A DNA stretch of 29,909 nucleotides, taken from positions 1-29,909 of IMG/VR virus record IMGVR_UViG_3300027849_000042; one strand, written 5' to 3'. The first letter of the stretch is position 1. Each line of letters starts with the position of its first letter. The notes under the pieces are model-generated. The model saw only the letters and a list, made by a program, of their open reading frames with translations, made no database searches and was not told the origin of the DNA. Of this stretch, positions 1 through 4,633 are shown piece after piece. Made by a program: the position numbers and the translations under genes. The DNA is from a virus.

Positions 1-237
1 ATCAACTGGTCTAAGGACAATACCCGAGTAGAAGCTACTACCCTAGGGTCTAAAGCCTATGTGTATCTACATGACCACCATATCGCCACGTATCATTATG
101 ATGATAACACAGTGATACCTAACCTAGAGACCTTAGCAGCGTACCCAACGCGCACCACAAAGAGCCGCTTACGTGCCCTCGGTGTCGATGTGTACACACG
201 TAAAGGCGTCACCTATGTCAATGGTGTAGAAGTATAA
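1..237 (+). CDS. Hypothetical protein, 5' end missing
   Basis: An open frame runs in from the left edge and ends at TAA 235-237, giving the last 78 residues of a protein whose start lies outside the window. The visible part is polar and rich in Tyr, His and Asp, with no membrane segment or recognisable motif; it ends in ...TYVNGVEV. It sits just upstream of the first promoter cassette (252-321), so it probably ends the preceding early transcription unit. I do not recognise the family. The coding call rests on the open frame and codon use like that of the neighbours. Confidence 0.7.
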   Translation: MNWSKDNTRVEATTLGSKAYVYLHDHHIATYHYDDNTVIPNLETLAAYPTRTTKSRLRALGVDVYTRKGVTYVNGVEV

Positions 238-251
238 ATTAATTACATCTA

Positions 252-321
252 AGGGTTGACACCTAGGTTAACCCTGTTATTATAGACACATACCCAAGGC
301 GCACACGGCACCTAGGACACT
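252..321 (+). promoter_or_regulatory. Sigma-70 promoter plus conserved leader, cassette copy 1
   Basis: TTGACA at 256-261, a 16-base spacer and TATTAT at 278-283 form a good host sigma-70 promoter. It is followed by a transcribed leader block (about 287-321) that recurs almost unchanged at 1484-1518 and 2845-2879. The block contains CATACCCAAGGCGCA and CACCTAGGACACT. The -35 box is overlapped by an inverted repeat, GGGTT/AACCC (254-258 and 270-274). It drives the genes starting at 338. Confidence 0.85.
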
Positions 322-337
322 GAAGAGAGAGAATGTT

Positions 338-727
338 ATGCCAAAGTTAATCATGAGTACCGACCGCCCAAACAAGACGCAGATGGAGTTATACACCACG
401 CGCAAAGGTTTTGAGCATTACTTACAGCACATGGGCGCAACTTTTGAAGTCTGTGAGGGTGTTTGGGAGGGTGAACGCGAACAGTCCTACATGATCACCC
501 TAGCGCCTCATGTTAGTTTTAACGCCCTTAAAGCCTTAGCGTTTGAGCACTACAAACAGGATGCAGTTTTAAGAGTGTCAACGTATGGCGGTGCATCTTT
601 GCATCACAATGACGGAACTATTGACGGTGTGGGCATCTTTACCCATGTTGACACTAAGCCTGTCAATGATTGTTACACGCAGTCGTTTAAGACTGGTAAC
701 ATCTACGAAACTATTTCATTAGGTTAA
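338..727 (+). CDS. Hypothetical early protein, 129 aa
   Basis: First gene after promoter cassette 1. It is preceded by a purine-rich GAGAGAGA stretch that can act as ribosome binding site for ATG 338. The 129-residue product is soluble, with a mixed polar composition, two cysteines (near 39 and 112) and no membrane segment. I see no motif that places it in a known family. Four bases separate it from the next gene, so the two are probably co-translated. Its promoter and position suggest an early, host-adapting role, which is inference only. Confidence 0.75.
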   Translation: MPKLIMSTDRPNKTQMELYTTRKGFEHYLQHMGATFEVCEGVWEGEREQSYMITLAPHVSFNALKALAFEHYKQDAVLRVSTYGGASLHHNDGTIDGVGIFTHVDTKPVNDCYTQSFKTGNIYETISLG

Positions 728-731
728 TATT

Positions 732-1079
732 ATGCATAAATATATGATTGATAACGAACTGACTACCGCCGAGCATGAACTGCTACGCAAGCACCCTAAA
801 GAGATACACGAGGCAGTCTATATGGTTAGGTTATATAAGGATGAAGGTTATTATATGTTCTATATATACCCCACATACATTAAGCTGATAGGGAAAAACA
901 ATGGTGTTAAGCTATATCACCTACACTATGGCGTAACGCTGGGCTTAGATATGCAAAGAGCTATGTACCAAGCCACGGGCTATTGGTTACTACAAAAGGA
1001 GATAAAACAACGCTTCTACGATGGTCACCCAACTCAACAAGCTAGCTTTGACGCAATCAATAAGAGGCTAGCGGCATGA
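732..1079 (+). CDS. Hypothetical early protein, 115 aa
   Basis: Second gene of the cassette 1 unit, starting 4 bases after the previous stop. The product is rich in Tyr and His, with a hydrophobic aromatic stretch around residues 40-56 (YYMFYIYPTYIKLI) that looks more like buried beta structure than a membrane helix. The C-terminal half looks helical. No family recognised. Its stop overlaps the start of the next small gene (ATGA at 1076-1079), the tight packing seen throughout this region. Confidence 0.75.
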   Translation: MHKYMIDNELTTAEHELLRKHPKEIHEAVYMVRLYKDEGYYMFYIYPTYIKLIGKNNGVKLYHLHYGVTLGLDMQRAMYQATGYWLLQKEIKQRFYDGHPTQQASFDAINKRLAA

Positions 1080-1255
1080 TAATGCAAGACTTTAAGACTA
1101 GCCCATTCAAGCGCACCGCAGCAGTCAAGGCTAAGGCGCTAAAGGCCAAGCGCAATGCTATGCTAACAAGTGTAGCCGTAAATGCCATAGGCGCTGCCAT
1201 AGGCGCGTGGAGTGTATATATTATGGTTGTTGTTATGTTTGAAGGGGGTATATAG
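1076..1255 (+). CDS. Small single-pass membrane protein, 59 aa
   Basis: This short gene starts at ATG 1076 inside the ATGA overlap with the previous stop and ends at TAG 1253-1255. The first 30 residues are basic (many Lys and Arg, for example KAKALKAKR). Residues about 31-55 form one hydrophobic segment (LTSVAVNAIGAAIGAWSVYIMV), so an N-in single-pass inner membrane protein is likely. Overlaps at both ends (ATGA before, TAGTG after) support translation. It could be a small lysis, exclusion or host-inhibition protein, but nothing identifies which. Confidence 0.6.
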   Translation: MIMQDFKTSPFKRTAAVKAKALKAKRNAMLTSVAVNAIGAAIGAWSVYIMVVVMFEGGI

Positions 1256-1449
1256 TGTTAGCCTCTCTATTTGCTTGGCTTGTAGCGGTGACTATATTCA
1301 CCATTCTACATGTTATTTGTTGGGTGTACCTTCCTCAAGACTTATTATGGGAGCCTTTGTTAAGCCCTGATGTTGATCGTGTTGCTTCTTGGTTTATTGC
1401 AGTAGCTTATATTACTTATCAAAGTATTTATTCAAATGAAACAAATTAA
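1255..1449 (+). CDS. Small two-helix membrane protein, 64 aa, GTG start
   Basis: Starts at GTG 1255, which shares its first base with the stop of the previous gene (TAGTG), so reinitiation is likely. A GGGGG stretch 6-10 bases upstream can serve as ribosome binding site. It has two hydrophobic segments, about residues 3-25 and 43-58, joined by a short acidic Pro-containing loop. That topology fits a small class II holin-like or other membrane protein, but there is no specific motif. It is the last gene before promoter cassette 2, which begins directly after its stop. Confidence 0.6.
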   Translation: MLASLFAWLVAVTIFTILHVICWVYLPQDLLWEPLLSPDVDRVASWFIAVAYITYQSIYSNETN

Positions 1450-1518
1450 AGGTTGACACCTCGGTACAACCTGTTACTATAGACACATACCCAAGGCGCA
1501 CAAGGCACCTAGGACACT
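1450..1518 (+). promoter_or_regulatory. Sigma-70 promoter plus conserved leader, cassette copy 2
   Basis: TTGACA at 1453-1458, a 16-base spacer and TACTAT at 1475-1480, followed by the same leader block as copies 1 and 3 up to GACACT at 1518. An inverted repeat AGGTTG/CAACCT (1450-1455 and 1467-1472) overlaps the -35 region. In copy 1 the arms are GGGTT/AACCC, so both arms changed together between copies, which suggests a functional operator or RNA element. It drives the chain of small genes from 1530. Confidence 0.85.
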
Positions 1519-1529
1519 GGAGAATTACT

Positions 1530-1760
1530 ATGCTAGACCAAGAACTAACTAAACTGGGAACATTAGAGAAAGCAGTGGTAGATGATAGAACTGTTTATGT
1601 TGAGGCTGATGCTGCTTATAATGATGTTTATGCTGCTTATGCTGCTACTGAGATCACTGCTGCTTATGTTACTGCTTATGCCCATGCTGCTTATGATGCT
1701 TATTATGCTTGGTCTAAAGCAAAGCAAGCCTTATCTAAATACCTAAAGGAGCAATACTAA
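1530..1760 (+). CDS. Ala/Tyr-rich low-complexity protein, paralogue of the 4396 gene
   Basis: A 76-residue acidic protein with a central tract of Ala, Tyr and Asp in short repeats (AAYDAYYA and similar), predicted mostly helical. It shares its ends with the protein encoded at 4396-4638: LEKAVVD near the N terminus and a K-A-[KR]-x-x-L-x-[KE]-YLKEQ pattern at the C terminus. The repeat tract uses almost only GCT for Ala and TAT for Tyr, unlike its neighbours. The codons for YLKEQ contain AAAGGAGCAA, a Shine-Dalgarno sequence placed for the next gene at 1760 (TAATG overlap). Similar Ala-rich small proteins occur in other phages without known function. Function unknown. Confidence 0.75.
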   Translation: MLDQELTKLGTLEKAVVDDRTVYVEADAAYNDVYAAYAATEITAAYVTAYAHAAYDAYYAWSKAKQALSKYLKEQY

Positions 1761-1951
1761 TGACTAGCCATGAACTAATTGAGATACATTTAAACAATAG
1801 CGACCTAAACCTAGGCAACCTAGCTGGTATTGCTAAGGTGTCAATTAATGAAGCTAGGTCTATTATTGAGAGTCATTATTATACCGATGATGCTGGATTG
1901 CTAGAATACCCCTACTACCAACTAGAGAAAAAATGCTGGGAGGCAAAATGA
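1760..1951 (+). CDS. Hypothetical small protein, 63 aa
   Basis: Starts at ATG 1760 overlapping the previous stop (TAATG), with the ribosome binding site AAGGAG inside the upstream gene. The product is soluble and acidic. Residues about 8-35 (NNSDLNLGNLAGIAKVSINE and on) have the rhythm of a helix-turn-helix: two helices around a Gly turn, then Val-Ser-x-x-Glu-Ala. That suggests a small DNA-binding or adaptor protein, but I would not call the fold from this alone. The C-terminal half is Tyr-rich. It overlaps the next gene by ATGA at 1948-1951. Confidence 0.65.
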   Translation: MTSHELIEIHLNNSDLNLGNLAGIAKVSINEARSIIESHYYTDDAGLLEYPYYQLEKKCWEAK

Positions 1952-2109
1952 AAACTGAATACGTATTAATTCAAGACGACAATACAAGCGACCCAAAACG
2001 GTACGCCTTTGATGAAAAAAATGTAGCACTTGAAACAATGGACTGGTTACAGCGCCAAGGAAAACACATTTCACTATATGTCTATACAACTGAAGAGGTG
2101 GCAAAATGA
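1948..2109 (+). CDS. Hypothetical small protein, 53 aa
   Basis: A short gene between two better-sized ones: ATG 1948 lies in an ATGA overlap with the previous stop, and its own stop TGA 2107-2109 overlaps ATG 2106 of the next gene. GGGAGGC at 1938-1944 is a strong ribosome binding site 3-9 bases upstream. The product is soluble (MKTEYVLIQDDN start, acidic, ends TTEEVAK). No family recognised. Overlaps at both ends and the ribosome binding site make it very likely real. Confidence 0.7.
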   Translation: MKTEYVLIQDDNTSDPKRYAFDEKNVALETMDWLQRQGKHISLYVYTTEEVAK

Positions 2110-2423
2110 AAACTTTAACTGCACAGGATAAGAACCTTTTTAATAGCTTGTTAGAATTGAGCTATAGCAACCACCATATCACATTGGCTAATATGCGCCC
2201 TAGCGTCCCTGAGGGCACCTTGAACCTAACTAAGTCTCTAAGTAACCTAGAGGCCCACGGATTGCTTATGATAGGCTTAGAGGATACCACAGGAGGTGAT
2301 AAGATCACATACACGCCATTAGTCAACGGGATAGCCTACGGGCACCCCTGCGATGAGTTTAAATTTGACGACTGGGTAGCCTTCGGTTTGCCAGTGGGCA
2401 GCGAGGAGGTAAACAATGTTTAA
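2106..2423 (+). CDS. Hypothetical protein, possible winged-helix fold, 105 aa
   Basis: Starts in an ATGA overlap with a GAGGTGGC ribosome binding site upstream. Residues about 5-60 alternate as helix, helix, helix and then a beta-hairpin-like part (SLSNLEAHGLLMIGLEDTT...KITYTPL). That resembles the pattern of a winged helix-turn-helix domain in which a leucine-rich helix precedes the wing (NLEAHGLL as in MarR-like proteins). A transcription-regulatory role is possible but unproven. The C-terminal part (about 75-105) is acidic and aromatic. It sits mid-chain in the cassette 2 unit. Confidence 0.7.
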   Translation: MKTLTAQDKNLFNSLLELSYSNHHITLANMRPSVPEGTLNLTKSLSNLEAHGLLMIGLEDTTGGDKITYTPLVNGIAYGHPCDEFKFDDWVAFGLPVGSEEVNNV

Positions 2424-2511
2424 GCTAGATGATTTACTTTTATACGCCACAGGGGTTGTATTGTGGTCAACATTGATATACTATGTACTTATTGAACCTT
2501 ATACTTATTAA
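2416..2511 (+). CDS. Membrane peptide, 31 aa
   Basis: ATG 2416 lies 8 bases before the end of the previous gene and follows GAGGAGGT at 2403-2410, a near-perfect Shine-Dalgarno at ideal distance. The 31-residue product has a short charged start (MFKLDD) and one hydrophobic helix of about 20 residues (LLLYATGVVLWSTLIYYVLI). Such phage membrane peptides are common, but this one has no known family. The strong ribosome binding site is the main evidence. Confidence 0.55.
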   Translation: MFKLDDLLLYATGVVLWSTLIYYVLIEPYTY

Positions 2512-2524
2512 ATGGAGCTTTTAA

Positions 2525-2587
2525 ATGATAGAACTATTCACAATTATCATTATAGTAAATTTCGTAATAACAGTAATTAATTCATAA
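2525..2587 (+). CDS. Possible membrane mini-peptide, 20 aa
   Basis: ATG 2525 follows GGAG at 2514-2517. The 20-residue product is almost entirely hydrophobic (MIELFTIIIIVNF...), enough for one membrane helix. It sits between the 31-residue membrane peptide and the zinc-ribbon gene. A competing frame from ATG 2512 gives a polar 22-residue peptide with no ribosome binding site at proper distance. At this length chance cannot be excluded. Confidence 0.3.
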   Translation: MIELFTIIIIVNFVITVINS

Positions 2588-2605
2588 CTAAAGAGAGTAA
2601 ATAAC

Positions 2606-2800
2606 ATGCGATGTAAATCATGTAATGTAATATTATCGGAAAGTGAGTCACGTAGAACAGAGCTAACAGGAGAGTTTATAGACTTGTGCGGCCAATGTTA
2701 TGCGGTATCCGCCAGAGCAATACAAAATTATCATATTGACTCAAGTGACTACGATGTAGAATTTAACGATGGGGAAAAATCACCTTCATATCTACAATAA
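2606..2800 (+). CDS. Small zinc-ribbon protein, 64 aa
   Basis: Two Cys-x2-Cys pairs (C3/C6 and C28/C31) separated by 21 residues form a typical zinc ribbon or treble-clef knuckle. The spacer carries TGEFIDLC, a pattern seen in small phage zinc proteins. The C-terminal half is acidic and Tyr-rich. ATG 2606 follows AGAGAG at a fair distance. Such proteins usually bind nucleic acid or a host protein, possibly RNA polymerase, but the partner here is unknown. Last gene of the cassette 2 unit. Confidence 0.75.
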   Translation: MRCKSCNVILSESESRRTELTGEFIDLCGQCYAVSARAIQNYHIDSSDYDVEFNDGEKSPSYLQ

Positions 2801-2810
2801 GTTAAAATAA

Positions 2811-2879
2811 AGGTTGACACTTAAGTCATATGTGGTAATATATATACATACCCAAGGCGCATACGGCACCTAGGACACT
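2811..2879 (+). promoter_or_regulatory. Sigma-70 promoter plus conserved leader, cassette copy 3
   Basis: TTGACA at 2814-2819, a 16-base spacer and TAATAT at 2836-2841, then the leader block ending GACACT at 2879. The leader is nearly identical to copies 1 and 2, while the spacer region has diverged and lost the AACC half of the inverted repeat. So the conserved part is the transcribed leader rather than the whole promoter. It drives a single gene (2899-3147). Confidence 0.8.
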
Positions 2880-2898
2880 AAAGACAGGAGTTAGGCAC

Positions 2899-3147
2899 AT
2901 GGCACAAGCAACATACGAGCAGGAAATAGCAATAGGCTTCATGGGCGAGCAGTTGTTAAGCTTTGAAGTAGAATATAGGCTTGACTCAACTAATGGTGAT
3001 GTCATTATTGAAGACTTTTATGCCGAGGCTGTACTGTTTGACGCTAATGGTTGGCGCTCAGTTGAGAAGGTACCAACATGGATGTATGAGTTGCTCAAGG
3101 CAGAGGTGGAAGACTATAAATACGATATGATACAACAAACAGCTTGA
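2899..3147 (+). CDS. Hypothetical acidic protein, 82 aa
   Basis: The only gene between promoter cassette 3 and the next promoter. Ribosome binding site AGGAG at 2886-2890, then ATG 2899. The product is strongly acidic with alternating beta-like stretches (EIAIGFMGEQLLSFEVEY, then DVIIEDFYAEAVLF), no cysteines and no membrane segment. The acidity would fit a DNA-mimic or host-inhibitor protein, but nothing specific supports that. Its stop codon TGA (3145-3147) lies inside the -35 box of the following promoter. Confidence 0.75.
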   Translation: MAQATYEQEIAIGFMGEQLLSFEVEYRLDSTNGDVIIEDFYAEAVLFDANGWRSVEKVPTWMYELLKAEVEDYKYDMIQQTA

Positions 3148-3172
3148 CAGGTTCCCTAGGTAATGTTAAAAT
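3144..3172 (+). promoter_or_regulatory. Consensus sigma-70 promoter for the replication module
   Basis: TTGACA at 3144-3149, a 17-base spacer and TAAAAT at 3167-3172: a perfect -35 box, a one-mismatch -10 box and ideal spacing. It is the strongest promoter in the window by eye and precedes SSB and the whole replication block. Its -10 lies in the loop of an inverted repeat (3150-3186), so access may be controlled by a repressor or a cruciform. It lacks the leader found in the three cassettes. Confidence 0.85.
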
Positions 3173-3186
3173 ATACCTAAGGAACC
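3150..3186. repeat. 13-bp inverted repeat flanking the -10 box
   Basis: Left arm 3150-3162 and right arm 3174-3186 pair at 12 of 13 positions (GGTTCCCTAGGTA against GGTTCCTTAGGTA read on the other strand). The 11-base centre holds the TAAAAT -10 box. No T-tract follows, so an ordinary terminator is unlikely. An operator for a dimeric DNA-binding protein, or an RNA hairpin at the end of upstream transcripts, fits better. Confidence 0.8.
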
Positions 3187-3322
3187 AAAAGAATCATTTT
3201 GTTTAATACATTATGAATAACATTAAAGTATCTAACTAAGGTGTTTTAAGTACACTTAAGTAAGAAGTAGTAAATAGACCTATTTGGGTCATAATAGATA
3301 ATCTAAAGTAAGGAAGTATAAT
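3187..3322 (+). other. AT-rich untranslated leader before SSB
   Basis: This 136-base stretch carries no convincing reading frame. It contains the near-palindrome TTAAGTACACTTAA (3246-3259) and a CATAAT hexamer (3290-3295) that lacks a matching -35 box. The purine-rich AAGGAAG just before 3323 is the ribosome binding site of SSB. The unusual length for so compact a genome suggests a regulatory leader. Confidence 0.5.
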
Positions 3323-3688
3323 ATGTCAGTAATTACAGGTACAGTAGCATTCGTTAATTTGTCAGAGCATGAAGTATACCTCGGCACCTCGACGGGGAAG
3401 TATTCGGTAGTCTTAACATTAGACGATGAAAACACAGCCAAAATGGAAGGTCAGGGTGTCAAGTTACGCACCTATGAAGGTAGCAAGCAACGTAAGTTTG
3501 CATCTAAGTTTGATGTACCAATTTATGAGCTTAACGGGGATGAATTTATGGGTAACGTCACACGCGGCTCAACGGTACGGGTGCAATATTCACTTGGTCA
3601 GGAGCATCCAGTACATGGCATCACGCCATACCTTGATAAGGTGCGCGTTGTTGAACTAGCAGCCTCCGCCACCGACGGTGACTTCTAG
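3323..3688 (+). CDS. Single-stranded DNA-binding protein, gp2.5-like
   Basis: Likely the replication SSB. The 121-residue product has an N-terminal beta-rich part in the style of an OB fold (GTVAFVNL, YSVVLTLDDE, GSTVRVQYSL, YLDKVRVVEL) and a short acidic C-terminal tail ending DGDF. A C-terminal acidic tail with a final Phe is how T7 gp2.5 contacts its polymerase and helicase. It is shorter than T7 gp2.5 (232 residues). It is the first gene after the strong promoter at 3144 and is followed by two hairpins rather than directly by the next gene, which may set its dose apart. The family is inferred from tail, size and position. Confidence 0.7.
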   Translation: MSVITGTVAFVNLSEHEVYLGTSTGKYSVVLTLDDENTAKMEGQGVKLRTYEGSKQRKFASKFDVPIYELNGDEFMGNVTRGSTVRVQYSLGQEHPVHGITPYLDKVRVVELAASATDGDF

Positions 3689-3700
3689 CACCTAAGCCAC

Positions 3701-3722
3701 AGGAGGCTGTATAAGGCCTCCT
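3701..3722 (+). terminator. Hairpin after SSB, possible weak terminator
   Basis: AGGAGGC (3701-3707) and GCCTCCT (3716-3722) form a 7-bp GC-rich stem with an 8-base loop just after the SSB stop. No run of T follows, so an intrinsic terminator is doubtful. It may instead stabilise the end of the SSB message or be a pause or processing site. Confidence 0.5.
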
Positions 3723-3731
3723 AAAGTTACC

Positions 3732-3762
3732 CCTAGTGTTGCTATTCCCCAGCGGCACTAGG
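3732..3762 (+). other. 12-bp RNA hairpin upstream of the surface-protein gene
   Basis: CCTAGTGTTGCT (3732-3743) pairs with AGCGGCACTAGG (3751-3762) along all 12 positions, two of them G-T wobbles, leaving the 7-base loop ATTCCCC. The wobbles mean the stem is stronger as + strand RNA than on the other strand. It ends 30 bases before the ATG of the next gene and has no T-tract, so it is better read as an mRNA structure than a terminator. Confidence 0.6.
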
Positions 3763-3792
3763 TACCTTAGAACGCAGTATAGGAACTTACAA

Positions 3793-4380
3793 ATGAATAA
3801 ATTTACTAAAGTATTTGCAGTTACAGCACTAGCAACATTAATAGCGAATCCAGTTTATGCAGACTTAGCCTCCGATGTGGCAGCCGTAACAAGCTACGCA
3901 CAAGCAAACCGCTCAGGTCTAGCAGGGAACTACGAGGCCATTAGCGTGAACTCTGCGTCAATAGCGGCATTAGCTGCCAGACCTTTACCAACTCAAGGCG
4001 AGCAGGGCGCTCAAGGTGCTGCAGGTGCTCAAGGTGCTCAAGGTGCTGCAGGTGCTCAAGGTGCTCAAGGTGCTGCAGGTGCTCAAGGCGAGCAGGGCGC
4101 TCAAGGTGCTGCAGGTTCTCAAGGTGCTGCAGGGTTAAACGCAATTAGTCAGACTGTACGTATAAACACCGAAGCCGCTAAAGGCGCAGCAACCACAAAC
4201 GCACTAGCAGCTACGCCTAATAATGGGATAGGTATCGGGGTGGGTTACTCAAATGGCAGCGAGGCTATTGCAATAGGCTTCAAATGGAAGCTAGTAAATA
4301 ATGGCATGTTTAGTGCGTCACTATCTACTAGTTCAAGCGGCTCAAGAACTGCTGGCGCTGGCTTTGGTTTTAAATTTTAA
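3793..4380 (+). CDS. Minimal trimeric autotransporter-like surface protein
   Basis: A 195-residue protein with the full layout of a small trimeric autotransporter adhesin. Residues 1-23 are a Sec signal peptide (basic MNKFTK start, hydrophobic core, cleavage after PVYA). Residues 24-68 form a short helical head. Residues 69-114 are an uninterrupted Gly-X-Y collagen-like stalk (about 15 triplets). Residues 115-140 are a helical linker. Residues about 141-195 match the YadA-type C-terminal anchor (GIGIGVGY, EAIAIGFKWKL, aromatic final residue F). It would trimerise into an outer-membrane beta-barrel and display the stalk outside the infected cell. An in-frame GTG at 3736 lies inside a hairpin and would bury the signal peptide, so ATG 3793 is preferred. 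Its role in infection is unknown; changing the cell surface (superinfection exclusion, aggregation) is inference. Confidence 0.8.
   Translation: MNKFTKVFAVTALATLIANPVYADLASDVAAVTSYAQANRSGLAGNYEAISVNSASIAALAARPLPTQGEQGAQGAAGAQGAQGAAGAQGAQGAAGAQGEQGAQGAAGSQGAAGLNAISQTVRINTEAAKGAATTNALAATPNNGIGIGVGYSNGSEAIAIGFKWKLVNNGMFSASLSTSSSGSRTAGAGFGFKF
4009..4125 (+). repeat. 27-bp tandem repeat encoding the collagen-like stalk
   Basis: Three adjoining 27-base units (4009-4035, 4036-4062, 4063-4089) are identical except for the last base of the third. A fourth copy at 4099-4125 differs at one base. Each encodes three Gly-X-Y triplets (AQGAAGAQG). A multiple of 9 bases keeps both the frame and the collagen phase when copies are gained or lost, so stalk length can vary between relatives. 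Confidence 0.85.
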
Positions 4381-4382
4381 AT

Positions 4383-4633
4383 AAGGAGCAAGACAATGAA
4401 TAAGAAAGAACAATTAGAGAAAGCGGTAGTAGATACTAAGGCTGCTTGTGATGCTGCTGATGCAGCTCTAGATGATGCTTTTGCTTCTGCTGTTGCTGAT
4501 GCTACTGATGCTGTTGTTGACCCTGCTTGGGAGGCTGTTTTTGCTGTTGTTGATGCTGCTTGGGATGCGGCTTTTGATGCTTGGGATAAAGCAAGGGATG
4601 AACTAGCAGAATACCTAAAGGAGCAAGACAATG
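4383..4633 (+). repeat. 16-bp direct repeats bracketing the Ala-rich gene
   Basis: AAGGAGCAAGACAATG occurs at 4383-4398 and again at 4618-4633, 235 bases apart. Each copy contains a Shine-Dalgarno sequence and an ATG start. The related Ala-rich gene at 1530 ends in the same AAGGAGCAA, followed there by a different start region. Recombination between the two copies would remove the gene cleanly and leave primase-helicase with an intact start. Confidence 0.85.

Noticed and set aside
1922-2104. 60-residue frame on the - strand
   Set aside because: It lies opposite two coupled + strand genes (1760 and 1948), with no promoter or ribosome binding site.
2512-2580. 22-residue polar frame from ATG 2512
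   Set aside because: No ribosome binding site at proper distance. The GGAG here suits ATG 2525 in another frame.
3277-3295. GACC/GGTC dyad and CATAAT as another promoter before SSB
   Set aside because: There is no -35 match 16-18 bases upstream and the dyad has only four base pairs.
3426-3659. Second + strand frame inside SSB
   Set aside because: It is contained within a clear gene, lacks a ribosome binding site, and its product has no sensible composition.
3736-3792. Longer version of the surface protein from GTG 3736
   Set aside because: The added 19 residues are charged and would place the signal peptide internally. The GTG lies within a 12-bp hairpin and has no ribosome binding site.
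3941-4144. Reading frame with repeated QHLEHL on the - strand
   Set aside because: It is the reverse complement of the 27-bp collagen-stalk repeat. The repeat keeps all frames open, and there is no start signal.
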